Positions 1 through 7,143 of a DNA stretch of 9,831 bases are shown one piece after another. Origin of the DNA: Phycisphaerales bacterium (GTDB taxonomy: Bacteria; Planctomycetota; Phycisphaerae; Phycisphaerales; SM1A02); the NCBI GenBank assembly GCA_007125255.1, contig SLDM01000448.1, forward strand, positions 1-9,831. Direction: 5' to 3'. Positions within the stretch are counted from its first letter, which is position 1, and every line of letters starts with the position of its first letter. Below the pieces are notes generated by a model that was not told where the DNA came from, did no database searches, and saw only the letters and a program-made list of their open reading frames with translations. The translations under genes were made by a program, and so were the position numbers.

Positions 1-1
1 G

Positions 2-463
2 ATGGGCCACCTCCTGCACAACATGCTCCGGAGCGAGTTCGATTGCGAGGCGCTCTTCCTGCACGGGGGAACCCCCACCGCGCGCCGGCAGCAGATGATC
101 GACCGATTCCACGAAACCGGCCCGGAAGTCCCCTTCTTCATCCTCTCGCTCAAGGCCGGCGGCGTCGGTCTCAATCTCACCGCGGCGAACCACGTCTTCC
201 ACTTCGATCGCTGGTGGAACCCGGCGGTGGAGAACCAGGCCACCGACCGCGCCTTCCGGATCGGGCAGGTGAGGACGGTTCACGTACACAAGTTCGTTTG
301 CGTGGGCACGCTGGAAGAGCGCATCGACCAGATGATCGAACAGAAAACCGAACTCGCCGATCGCATTGTCGGCAGCGGCGAGTCGTGGCTGACCGAACTG
401 GACACCAATCAGCTTCAGGACCTGCTGACGTTGCGGCGATCGGCCATGGAGGAGGAGTCTTGA
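2..463 (+). CDS. SNF2-family DEAD/H-box helicase, C-terminal end (partial)
   Basis: This is the last 153 residues of a Swi2/Snf2-type ATP-dependent DNA translocase; the start and the first RecA-like domain lie left of the window, and the first Met visible is internal. What remains is most of the second RecA-like domain. The run [17 protein letters not shown] is motif V, followed by [20 protein letters not shown] and IGQ, which contains motif VI with its arginine finger. The segment after that ([20 protein letters not shown]) is the usual helical tail of bacterial SNF2 proteins. Such proteins remodel DNA-protein complexes using ATP; the specific target here is unknown. The stop overlaps the TTG start of the SWIM zinc-finger gene, so the two are probably co-translated and may act together. 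Family assignment is certain; biological role is not. Confidence 0.96.
   Translation: MGHLLHNMLRSEFDCEALFLHGGTPTARRQQMIDRFHETGPEVPFFILSLKAGGVGLNLTAANHVFHFDRWWNPAVENQATDRAFRIGQVRTVHVHKFVCVGTLEERIDQMIEQKTELADRIVGSGESWLTELDTNQLQDLLTLRRSAMEEES
448..457 (+). promoter_or_regulatory. Ribosome binding site that fixes the TTG start of the SWIM gene
   Basis: The purine run GGAGGAGGAG lies inside the last codons of the helicase gene, ending two bases before TTG at 460. It contains a full AGGAGG core at 450-455. There is no ATG with a comparable site downstream, so the TTG is the best supported start. Confidence 0.75.
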
Positions 464-1392
464 GCGAACGCGACCAGAAATTCGTTGCCAACGGCCGTTC
501 GTCGCACCAGCAGCGCAGTGTGAATCGTCCCGAGAATCCGCGGCGCGTGCGGTACGGAATCAAGCTGAAGGCCCGGGACGGTGTCGTCGCGCGCCACTGG
601 ATCGCCCGTCGCTGGGTGCAACTTCTGGAGAACACGCTCGATACCGAAGCGCGAACCGAGGGCATGCAGTACGCGCGCCAGGGGCAGATCGCGCTGTTCG
701 AGCTCACCCCGGACGGCGTGACCGCCCGCGTTCAGGGTCGGGCCCCCCGCCCCTACCAGGTCGAGATGAACTGCCGAACTCTGGAAGATTCGGGCTGGCA
801 GCGGCTGATCGAAGCGATGTCCAGCGAAGCGCTCTATTCGGCCAAGTTGCTCGCGGGCGAGATGCCGGAGCATCTGGGCGAACTCTTCGATGAGCTGGGT
901 ATTCCCTTTCTCGACGCGGCGCGGGAGTCGATCACCAGCACCTGTACCTGCGGCGCCGCGAGCTGCAAGCACCGCGCGGCCGTCGGATACCTGCTGGCCG
1001 AGCGACTCTCCGATGATCCGATGATCGTGTTCCGCCTGTACGGCATGGCGGAAGCCCAGCTGCTGGAGCGCCTGCGCCAGTCGCGGGCGATGCACACCCA
1101 GGGGGTTGCAACCGCCCACGTCGATCCGCTGATTCCGGAGACGCAGGACGACCCCGCCCCGCTCGAAACGTGTCTCGAGGATTTCTGGCGGAGCGGACCG
1201 GAACTCGCCCGATTGGAGCAGACCGCGCCGCAGTCACACGTCGCCCACGCGCTGCTGCGCCGTCTCGGCCCCTCCCCGCTCACCGGCCGCTTCCCGCTGG
1301 TGGGACTGCTCGCGAGCATCTACGACGAGGTGTCGCAATCGGCGATTCGTATGCGCGACCAGGCCGAACGGCTGCCGGATGAGGAGGATTGA
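460..1392 (+). CDS. SWIM zinc-finger protein, partner of SNF2 helicase
   Basis: A 310-residue protein read from a TTG start. That start overlaps the helicase stop (TTGA) and follows a strong Shine-Dalgarno run four bases upstream; the open frame extends further left only as a shadow of the helicase gene. Residues 162-171 give C-T-C-x4-C-x-H (C162, C164, C169, H171), the CxCx(n)CxH signature of SWIM zinc fingers, which bind DNA or protein. The region before it (residues about 40-130) resembles the N-terminal part of SWIM proteins linked to SNF2 helicases, with a WV..LE..LD pattern and basic residues. The C-terminal third is helical, acidic at the end, and not recognised. SNF2-SWIM gene pairs occur in several phyla (ywqA/ywqB in Bacillus is one I know of). 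I infer a nucleic-acid-binding accessory protein of the helicase; no enzymatic motif is visible. Confidence 0.88.
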   Translation: MSERDQKFVANGRSSHQQRSVNRPENPRRVRYGIKLKARDGVVARHWIARRWVQLLENTLDTEARTEGMQYARQGQIALFELTPDGVTARVQGRAPRPYQVEMNCRTLEDSGWQRLIEAMSSEALYSAKLLAGEMPEHLGELFDELGIPFLDAARESITSTCTCGAASCKHRAAVGYLLAERLSDDPMIVFRLYGMAEAQLLERLRQSRAMHTQGVATAHVDPLIPETQDDPAPLETCLEDFWRSGPELARLEQTAPQSHVAHALLRRLGPSPLTGRFPLVGLLASIYDEVSQSAIRMRDQAERLPDEED

Positions 1393-1410
1393 TGAAGGGG
1401 GCGAGGGACA

Positions 1411-1489
1411 AGGCATCGAGGCATGAAGAGAGGCACGAAGGCACGGAGGCACCGAGGGAAAGTGACGAAGTAACGGAGTAACGGAGTGC
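1411..1489. repeat. Degenerate octamer repeat between convergent genes
   Basis: About nine imperfect copies of an 8-base unit fill most of this gap: AGGCATCG, AGGCATGA, (AGAG), AGGCACGA, AGGCACGG, AGGCACCG, (AGGGAA), AGTGACGA, AGTAACGG, AGTAACGG, then AGTGCC. The consensus is roughly AGKNACGR. The units drift from a GGCACG type on the left to a GTAACG type on the right. Similar 'ggcacgaaggcacga' strings are, from memory, scattered through intergenic regions of planctomycete and other environmental genomes; their function is unknown. The stretch has no open frame and no clear inverted repeat, so it does not look like a standard terminator even though it lies between converging genes. Confidence 0.8.
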
Positions 1490-1505
1490 CTCGCGGGCGG
1501 ACCGG

Positions 1506-2561
1506 CTAACTGATCAGCCAGAGCCAGTCGTCGAAGAGGTACTCAATCCGGTTGGTGAGCAGCGTGATCCGGCCCATGACGGTGTAGGCGAAGCCGGCGC
1601 CGAAGGTGATCATGAGCACCCAGATGCCGACGCGGGCCGTCTTCCCGACGAATCCCTTGTGTTCGATCGAGAAGAAGAAGTAGGTGAGCCCCGCCATCAC
1701 GCCGAGCATGATCACCAGGTGGCGAACGCTCATCCAGAAGTTGAACCCGCCGTCATCACGCACGACCAGCGGCAGGATGGTCGCCTGGATCTGGATGGCA
1801 AAATCCGATTCGAGGTGCGCGATCAGCCGGAACCCCGCGGTGGTACCGATGATGAAGGCCAGCGGCCAACGGGCCACCCAGCCACCCACCGGCGACAGGC
1901 GCCAGAGCAGCAGGATGCTGAGGATCAGTACTCCGATGTGCGGCGCATAGAACGGCTGATCATGCTCGGGAACGAACGCGGCCTGCACGAGATCCGGCAA
2001 CAGCTTGCCGATCAGGTTCGGAATCACCATCGTCCAGTAGGCGACCACCATCGAGTACGCGGCGGAAACACCGACCACCAGCGCCTCGGCGAACTTGTAG
2101 AACGGATTGTCACGATAGAGGAATGAGAAGACGAAGAGCGTACAGATGGCGGCAAACCAGAGGCCGATCGTCCGGGAGAGACTGAGAACCACGCCGTCTT
2201 CATCCGCGCGGTCGCGCGAGACCCCGCGCTGAATCTCCCAGGTGCGGGCCGGTGTAAAGCGATCCAGATCCGCCGGTTCGACCACCACATCGCCCGCCTC
2301 GGGATCAGCCAGCTCAGGCGGCTCGGAATCCGGAAGGGCAGCGCGTTCGACCCAGTAACCGATGGTCTCTTCCGGATCATCGGGGTCGGGCGTCCGGAAC
2401 CACGCCAGCTCGCGCGAGTCATAGACTTCGATCGTGTCACGGACCTCAACGTACTGCGCGCCCAGGAACTTTCCTTCCTGCCCCCACGCGATCATCCATA
2501 AGGCCAGCGCAATCACGCCCAGACCGAGGAACGAGTTGAGGATGATCGTTTCCGTCTTCAA
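1506..2561 (-). CDS. Seven-helix membrane protein, last gene of the cluster
   Basis: 351 residues, starting at TTG in a TTGA overlap with the stop of the 379-aa gene and preceded by GGAAGGAG eight bases upstream. I predict seven membrane helices at about 7-25, 131-148, 160-180, 207-221, 232-248, 281-298 and 310-328. Positively charged residues fall in the loops at 149-159, 221-231 and 298-310, giving an N-in, C-out topology. The long first loop (about 27-130) is then extracytoplasmic and strongly acidic, rich in Asp, Glu and Pro. The segment SFLYRDNPFYKFAEALVVGV at the second and third helices looks like a family-defining block, but I cannot name the family and see no transporter or enzyme motif. 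Its coupling to the genes upstream suggests a structural subunit of the same membrane complex. Function unknown. Confidence 0.85.
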   Translation of the reverse strand: MKTETIILNSFLGLGVIALALWMIAWGQEGKFLGAQYVEVRDTIEVYDSRELAWFRTPDPDDPEETIGYWVERAALPDSEPPELADPEAGDVVVEPADLDRFTPARTWEIQRGVSRDRADEDGVVLSLSRTIGLWFAAICTLFVFSFLYRDNPFYKFAEALVVGVSAAYSMVVAYWTMVIPNLIGKLLPDLVQAAFVPEHDQPFYAPHIGVLILSILLLWRLSPVGGWVARWPLAFIIGTTAGFRLIAHLESDFAIQIQATILPLVVRDDGGFNFWMSVRHLVIMLGVMAGLTYFFFSIEHKGFVGKTARVGIWVLMITFGAGFAYTVMGRITLLTNRIEYLFDDWLWLIS

Positions 2562-3697
2562 CGACGTCGCTCCTTCCGGCGATCGAGGAAGAAAATCAGG
2601 TTGCCCAGAACGATCAGCGCGAGCATCAGCAGGTGCGCCGAGAGCTGCGGCCCCATGCGGCGAAGTGCCGTCTGGAACTCCGACCGGCCGTAGTTGAGAT
2701 AGTTGTCGGGATAGTCCCGTCCGTCGGCGTAGTCGCAGCCATCTTCGGTCGCCGCTTCAATCAATACCATCGGATCGAGGGCGAGCGCTTCGGCGATCGT
2801 CGAGATCTGTTCCAGCGGCAGACAGTTGATGCGGCCGGTGAGGATCGACTGCAACTGCGTCGCGCCGATACCGAGCGCACTCTGCAGCTCTTCGTGGATC
2901 TCATCCTCGCTTCGCTCATCCGTGCTCATCGCCTGAATACTCTCGTTGAGCAACTCCGGCAGCGCCTCGCCCGCCGTGCCGTAGACCAGCGAGAGAGCGG
3001 CTTCGTATTCGGCCGCGCCCTTGATGGCGGGGAGCATACCAATGAGCTGTTGCGGGTAGTAGGGGTACTGTGGCGGCGCGCTCACGCCGGTGACGCCGGC
3101 AACGAGCTGGATCTCCGGGAACGGTGTGCCCGCGTACTGAACCCACTCCTTCGTGCCGGGGTATCCCGCGCCGATGGAGATGACGAGGTCCGTGTCCTGC
3201 AGGCTGCGAATGCCGCGTGCGGCGTTGTAACTTCCGAGCGGCCGGCCGCGTGAATCCACGCCGAAGAGCTTGGCCAGGTCGGTCGCGATGAGCTTGATCG
3301 CGGCCTCCTGTCCGGCGCCGTATCCGAGGTTGAGATAGTTCTCCCCGTAGGTGTATTGATCGGCAAACTCATTTTCAAGAACCCGCATCGCATCGTCGAT
3401 CATCGGCACGCCGGTCGGCCAGAGCGTGATGTAGAGCAGGTTGTGACCCCGCAGGGCAAGATGGCGGGTGAACGCCACGTTCATCGGACCGAGTTCCGGC
3501 TCGCTCGCCGGATCGTAATCGAGCGACAGGAGAACCGTCGAACCCTCGGGCAGCGATTCGATCTTGTCGAAGACGGCCTGCACGATCGGCGTGGGCTGCT
3601 CGGGCAACTCCGGCTGGAGCAGCACGGGAATCGCCACGGCAAGGAACATGGCCAGGAAGATCCACCGTCGATCAAGATTGGTCAGCCATTCGCTCAA
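2558..3697 (-). CDS. Bitopic membrane protein with large extracytoplasmic domain and embedded HTH-like segment
   Basis: 379 residues from a TTG start with AGGAG ten bases upstream; an in-frame GTG four codons earlier overlaps that site and is less likely. Residues 11-27 form an N-terminal anchor preceded by DRR, and residues 350-371 a second membrane helix followed by DRRKERRR, so both ends should be cytoplasmic and residues 28-349 outside. The first part of that domain (about 50-240) is an alpha/beta region of unknown family, with STVLLSLDYD, a motif GYGAGQEAAI and VISIGAGYPGTKEW. Residues 265-314 read like a Cro/CI-type helix-turn-helix, for example LGIGATQLQSILTGR and IAEALALDPMVLI. The only two cysteines, C292 and C321, lie in and just after that segment. 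The gene is 24 bases after the six-helix gene and overlaps the next by four. Probably an envelope subunit of an uncharacterised complex; function unknown. Confidence 0.85.
   Translation of the reverse strand: MSEWLTNLDRRWIFLAMFLAVAIPVLLQPELPEQPTPIVQAVFDKIESLPEGSTVLLSLDYDPASEPELGPMNVAFTRHLALRGHNLLYITLWPTGVPMIDDAMRVLENEFADQYTYGENYLNLGYGAGQEAAIKLIATDLAKLFGVDSRGRPLGSYNAARGIRSLQDTDLVISIGAGYPGTKEWVQYAGTPFPEIQLVAGVTGVSAPPQYPYYPQQLIGMLPAIKGAAEYEAALSLVYGTAGEALPELLNESIQAMSTDERSEDEIHEELQSALGIGATQLQSILTGRINCLPLEQISTIAEALALDPMVLIEAATEDGCDYADGRDYPDNYLNYGRSEFQTALRRMGPQLSAHLLMLALIVLGNLIFFLDRRKERRR
2570..2577 (-). promoter_or_regulatory. Ribosome binding site for the TTG start at 2561
   Basis: On the minus strand GGAAGGAG stands eight bases before TTG. 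It lies within the last codons of the upstream gene, supporting translation through the TTGA overlap rather than from an internal ATG. Confidence 0.65.
2756..2905 (-). other. XRE/Cro-CI-like helix-turn-helix segment inside the bitopic protein
   Basis: This codes for residues 265-314 of the 379-aa protein. The pattern LQSALGIGATQLQSILTGR, then LPLEQISTIAEALALDP, matches the order of helices 1 to 4 in small XRE-type DNA-binding domains: leucine and alanine spacing, a G-I-x-x-x-x-L turn, and the closing I-A-x-A-L-x-x-D-P. By the flanking topology it lies outside the cytoplasm, where DNA binding would be unexpected. Resemblance was judged by eye. Confidence 0.5.
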
Positions 3698-3721
3698 ACG
3701 TGCGGCACTCCTGTTCTTGAC

Positions 3722-4420
3722 TCAACCATTGCGTGATCCGAGGTATGAGCGATCGATCCCGAGAAGGATCTTCAGGCTCGTTGCGGCGATCCCCAGGGCA
3801 ATGCCGATCATGACCGCGCGCTGGCCGGCGGTATTGAACACACCCATGATCATGTCCGTCAATCCGGGAAGGGTCAGATTCGGATACTCCTCCGCGTACC
3901 AGCCGGTCAACAGCGTTCCGGCGTAGCTGCGTCCGAGCAGAATGACGAACGCCGTGCCGAGCAGCAGCATCGCTTCCAGGTTCTTCGCGCGGAATGCGCG
4001 GAAGGCGGCGGAGGCGACGTAGAACGCCAGCAGCGCGAACATGGTCGCGGTGATCGGGTAGATGATGTACTCGAAGCTCCACCAGAGCGCGCTGCCCTGC
4101 GCGATGTATTCACCGGTCCATGCGCGGTCGGGGTACTCCGGCATGGGCGGCACGCCGACCTTGAACAGTCCCACGTACAGCGTCACGAGAAAACCGAGCA
4201 GAGTCACGACGGAAAACCCCCAGCCCGCACGGCGGTCGGAGACCTTCCTCAGGTGCATGCCCAGAATGCTCGCGCCGCCGAGAATCATGGCGATCGCGGC
4301 GAGAATATTGAACCACTCCTCGGCATCCTCGCGTACCTGCTGCAACGCCGGCATGAAGTACGCCACGACCATGACGTAGCCGGCTACCGCTGCGATGATC
4401 AGGGGAAAAGTGCGCTTCAT
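3722..4420 (-). CDS. Six-helix integral membrane protein
   Basis: 232 residues. I choose the ATG at 4420, which overlaps the upstream stop as ATGA and has GGAAGGAA ten bases before it; a GTG eight codons earlier would need a 28-base overlap. Six membrane helices are predicted at about 4-23, 36-54, 68-87, 113-138, 149-166 and 198-218. Basic loops (HLRKVSDRR near 56-64; RAFRAKN at 141-147; the tail after 216) fit N-in, C-in. The loop between helices three and four (about 88-112) contains PPMPEYPDRAWTGEYIAQGS and should be outside. No catalytic, haem or transporter motif is visible. Gene order and coupling place it in the same complex as the DUF6754-like protein upstream and the bitopic protein downstream. 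Family unknown to me. Confidence 0.87.
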   Translation of the reverse strand: MKRTFPLIIAAVAGYVMVVAYFMPALQQVREDAEEWFNILAAIAMILGGASILGMHLRKVSDRRAGWGFSVVTLLGFLVTLYVGLFKVGVPPMPEYPDRAWTGEYIAQGSALWWSFEYIIYPITATMFALLAFYVASAAFRAFRAKNLEAMLLLGTAFVILLGRSYAGTLLTGWYAEEYPNLTLPGLTDMIMGVFNTAGQRAVMIGIALGIAATSLKILLGIDRSYLGSRNG

Positions 4421-5859
4421 GTCTGGGTGTTTCCTTCCGTCCACGCCCCGCCGAACGCTTGCTCTTCACCATTCGCCCCGTCTGCCTCTTCCTCCATCCG
4501 CTCCTCGATCAGGTCCTGATCCAGCAGTTCCTCCGGCGGCTCCTCCGTTCCGAGCACGGAGAATTTGAGGTAGTTAACCGCCCACTCCATCTGCGGGTTC
4601 TGCGTCACCGACGCCGCCGTCGCGAGAAGGCACCCGACAATGATCAGCAGTCCGCCAATGATCTTGCCGACATCCTGCCCCTTGAGCGTGCCGAGCTGTT
4701 CCGGCTCCCCGGAGAGATACGCGGAGGCGGCAAAGAACTCTTCACCGATGAGCGTGTAGTCACACGCGGCCACGAAGAAGGGAAGCTGCGCCGGCTCGGC
4801 GGTGCCCGCCACCTGAATCGCACCGATCGAGTTGCCGGTCTCCGCGAGAATGAGCGATTCGGCGAAGAAGGCGCCGAGATAGAAACAGGCCGCGGGTTTC
4901 TCCCGTGACATGTACCCCGTCAGGTACGCCACGTAGCCGAACTGCTCATCCGTCACGTAGTAGCTCATGTCCTCGTGATACGCATCGGGGCGGCCGGCGG
5001 ACAGGAACGACGACTCCAGGGTTTCCCGGGCGGTGGTCATCACCAGGGAGCGCGACGTCGGCACTTCGATCCGCGCATCGTACTCCGCCGCGGTGCGCCC
5101 GATCCGGGCGAGGATCGTGATCCCCGCCACGGTCTGAATGTTGTTCATGTCCTGAATGCCCGGCACGAAGAGGATCGGGCGCCCCATCTCCGTTGCGCGG
5201 CCGACCGCCTCATCCACCGCTTCCAGTCCGGCGATCTTGCGGATCTTGAGGTCCACCCCCTTCTGCGCCAGATAGATGAAGAGGACAATCCAGAATGAAA
5301 TCAGCAGCATCAGGCCGAGAAACCAGCTTCGGTTGGGGTCGAACCAGCTGCGCGTCGTGCTGATCGGTGTATCGAGCTCGATTGGCTCGGATTCCGTGCC
5401 ATCGACGCCGACCGCGACCAGGCGGTATTGGAACGACCGACTAGGCCGGATCAGGCGGTGGCTGTCCTCAAACTCGTCGCGCTGGAGCGTGAGATCACGC
5501 ACGCCGGCGGCGAGTTCAAATTCCAGCTCGCGGCCCGGATCGGTCACGTCCGCCCGGTAGAGTCGATACCCCTGTAACCGCGCTTCATCCAGCGTGATGT
5601 CGTCATCGGGAGAGAGTTCCCACGACAACATAATCGTATTGCCCGCATCGTTCGGCTTGTCTTCGGCGACGAGCCGGGCAGGTGGCGCCGGAGGAGTCGC
5701 CGGCGCCGCCTCGACAGAATCATTGCCCGCCTCTTCGGCGATCCCGGTGGCGGCATCCTGCGCGAGCGCCGCCGGAGCGGAGAACCACAAAACGAGCCAA
5801 CCGATCATCGCCATGATGGTCAACACGCGGGGCGGGACTCGGTCTTGCCGGTGGCTCAC
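4417..5859 (-). CDS. Signal peptide, fibronectin III-like and DUF6754-like membrane protein
   Basis: 480 residues from a GTG that overlaps the previous stop as GTGA. Residues 1-33 form a signal peptide with a probable cut after ALA (31-33). After an acidic Ala/Pro linker (about 36-60), residues 60-165 look like a fibronectin type III domain: PPARLVAED, IMLSWELSPD, LQGYRLYRAD, FQYRLVAVGVDG. A membrane helix follows at 178-198, then a basic stretch (KGVDLKIRK) that marks the cytoplasmic side. Residues about 203-395 match what I recall as DUF6754: AGLEAVDEAVGRATEMGRPI, FVPG, then FFAESLILAETGNSIGAIQV, AGTAEPAQLPFF and ACDYTLIGEEFFAASAYLSG. A last helix at 399-417 is followed by a very acidic tail. 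I infer an anchor subunit joining an outside FnIII module to a cytoplasmic domain of unknown activity. The domain name is from memory. Confidence 0.85.
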   Translation of the reverse strand: MSHRQDRVPPRVLTIMAMIGWLVLWFSAPAALAQDAATGIAEEAGNDSVEAAPATPPAPPARLVAEDKPNDAGNTIMLSWELSPDDDITLDEARLQGYRLYRADVTDPGRELEFELAAGVRDLTLQRDEFEDSHRLIRPSRSFQYRLVAVGVDGTESEPIELDTPISTTRSWFDPNRSWFLGLMLLISFWIVLFIYLAQKGVDLKIRKIAGLEAVDEAVGRATEMGRPILFVPGIQDMNNIQTVAGITILARIGRTAAEYDARIEVPTSRSLVMTTARETLESSFLSAGRPDAYHEDMSYYVTDEQFGYVAYLTGYMSREKPAACFYLGAFFAESLILAETGNSIGAIQVAGTAEPAQLPFFVAACDYTLIGEEFFAASAYLSGEPEQLGTLKGQDVGKIIGGLLIIVGCLLATAASVTQNPQMEWAVNYLKFSVLGTEEPPEELLDQDLIEERMEEEADGANGEEQAFGGAWTEGNTQT

Positions 5860-6983
5860 TCTTCGATCAGCTCCACGTTCGCTCGGGGAATGACAACAGT
5901 CTCACCGGAATTGAACTTGACTTCAAGTACGCGCGCCATGGACCCCGAGCCGAGGACCTGCTGCTCGTGCGGCAACGCGCTGACCTCACCGATCAGACCG
6001 AAGTATGGATCACGGATAATGCGAACCGATCGGCCGAGATCCAGTGCACCGGCGGTGTGGACCGGTTCCTTTTCCCGCTCGAGTTCTTCGCCCGTCAGCG
6101 GAATGATGACTTCCGGCCGCATGACCCCCGCGCGAATCTGGGTCGCGCCGTTGACCGAGGCGAGATCGCCCTCGCGCGACTTCAGAAGCGAGAACGTATT
6201 TTCCGCCATGGCGATGTCGCCGAACCCTTCCGTGATGATGAGCGTGAGGCCGACCTTCTCCGAGCCGGTGATGGCGACCCCGAGGTCGTAGCCGAGGAAA
6301 TCGCGCAGATCCTGGTCATCGATCCCACCGGTCACGAGCGCGGCGGCTCCGACCTCGACGGCCTTCTTGATCGCTTCATCCGTCACCCGCGCCCCGCCGA
6401 TGACGACGGCGTCCTTCATCTCCGGCGTGATCACATCCGGCGTGAGGTCCTGCTGGTGCGAAGCGCACGCGAGGCGGATCGGACCGTCGGTCTCGCCCCC
6501 GATGCCGAAGATTCCCTGAACGTAGGAGACCTCCGCTTCGATGAGACAGCCTTCCCCGGGAAGCACTTCGGCGATGCGGCCGGTCATGTACGCCAGCACG
6601 CGCACCGGCTGCTGGCTGCCGCGCAGGATGACCTGGCCGGTCACGCCGGAAATCGATTCCACGGTACCGGCAACCTTGGATTTGTACTCCGTGCGGAACA
6701 TGCCGAAGATGCCCTTGGTGCGGGCGATGACCTGCCCGACGTGCACCGTTTCGCCTGCCTGAATCAGCATGCACTCCGGCACGTCCGCGGCCGGCATGGA
6801 GAGCAGGTTGGCCATGTTGAGCGGGAACACATCACCCGGCATGAACGTCTCCGCGACGACGTCGCGCGAAGTCACCGGATCACCAACCTTGACGAGCACC
6901 TCGCCGGAGATCGGAAGCACGCGCTTCACACGGTGGGTGATGCGGTTCGTGACTTTCAGTCCTGGGGTATACGCCTTGGCCAT
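5856..6983 (-). CDS. Barrel-sandwich / KOW-like soluble protein of the cluster
   Basis: 375 residues from an ATG with no Shine-Dalgarno sequence; the leader just before it is pyrimidine-rich. There is no signal peptide or membrane helix. Residues 15-165 are beta-rich with two lipoyl/barrel-sandwich-like units: GEVLVKVGDPVTSRDVVAET, and GETVHVGQVIA followed by YKSKVAGTVESISGVTGQVI. This is reminiscent of the N-terminal barrels of RnfC and NqrA, though that is by eye. The middle (about 183-262) looks alpha/beta (DAVVIGGARVTDEAIKKAVE, ALVTGGIDDQDL). The end, from 318 to 372, resembles a KOW motif (VRIIRDPYFGLIGEVSAL) followed by short strands. The last codons overlap the GTG of the DUF6754-like gene. 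I infer a cytoplasmic subunit docking on the membrane proteins encoded downstream. No cofactor site is visible. Confidence 0.85.
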   Translation of the reverse strand: MAKAYTPGLKVTNRITHRVKRVLPISGEVLVKVGDPVTSRDVVAETFMPGDVFPLNMANLLSMPAADVPECMLIQAGETVHVGQVIARTKGIFGMFRTEYKSKVAGTVESISGVTGQVILRGSQQPVRVLAYMTGRIAEVLPGEGCLIEAEVSYVQGIFGIGGETDGPIRLACASHQQDLTPDVITPEMKDAVVIGGARVTDEAIKKAVEVGAAALVTGGIDDQDLRDFLGYDLGVAITGSEKVGLTLIITEGFGDIAMAENTFSLLKSREGDLASVNGATQIRAGVMRPEVIIPLTGEELEREKEPVHTAGALDLGRSVRIIRDPYFGLIGEVSALPHEQQVLGSGSMARVLEVKFNSGETVVIPRANVELIEE

Positions 6984-7143
6984 TGAAGAAGGATTCTGAG
7001 GAGAGGGATCAGTAAAGACAATTTCGACTCACGCTGTCATCCGCTGCGGCGGGCGACCATGCCGACTTGACGCCAGAGACAACACACCGTTCAACCTGCC
7101 CGATCCGTCCCGACAACCTGGCTCACGTACAGCATTCCTGCCG
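6984..7143. other. 160-base gap inside the leftward cluster
   Basis: The only sizeable gap within the minus-strand cluster. I see no open frame worth calling, no tandem repeat and no strong stem-loop with a T tract. Apart from the weak promoter-like pair at 7011-7040, the only structure is the self-complementary GCCGTTGACGGC that contains the stop codon of the GlmL-like gene. Confidence 0.5.
7011..7040 (-). promoter_or_regulatory. Possible sigma-70-like promoter before the 375-aa gene
   Basis: On the minus strand ATGACA (7035-7040) and TTTACT (7011-7016) are separated by 18 bases, one and two mismatches from the -35 and -10 consensus. A transcript would begin about 25 bases before the ATG at 6983. 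The gap of 160 bases (6984-7143) is the largest in the cluster, which makes an internal promoter plausible, but the match is weak and such sites arise by chance. Confidence 0.25.

Noticed and set aside
43..459. Extension of the SWIM protein upstream to an ATG at 43
   Set aside because: That part lies in another frame under the helicase gene and reads as Arg/Pro-rich shadow; the TTG at 460 with its strong SD is the better start.
4421..4444. GTG start at 4444 for the six-helix protein
   Set aside because: It adds eight hydrophilic residues and a 28-base overlap, while the ATG at 4420 gives the usual ATGA overlap with an upstream purine run.
2558..5859. Rnf or Nqr ion-pumping complex
   Set aside because: The barrel-sandwich resemblance of the 375-aa protein suggested it, but no flavin-attachment motif, ferredoxin-type cysteines or recognisable RnfA/D/E or NqrB/D/E sequence is present in the membrane proteins.
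5967..6986. A 339-codon open frame on the plus strand opposite the 375-aa gene
   Set aside because: Its composition is typical of an antisense shadow (Arg, Asp, His rich) and it has no recognisable domain; the minus-strand frame gives ordered beta-rich domains and an overlap with the next gene.
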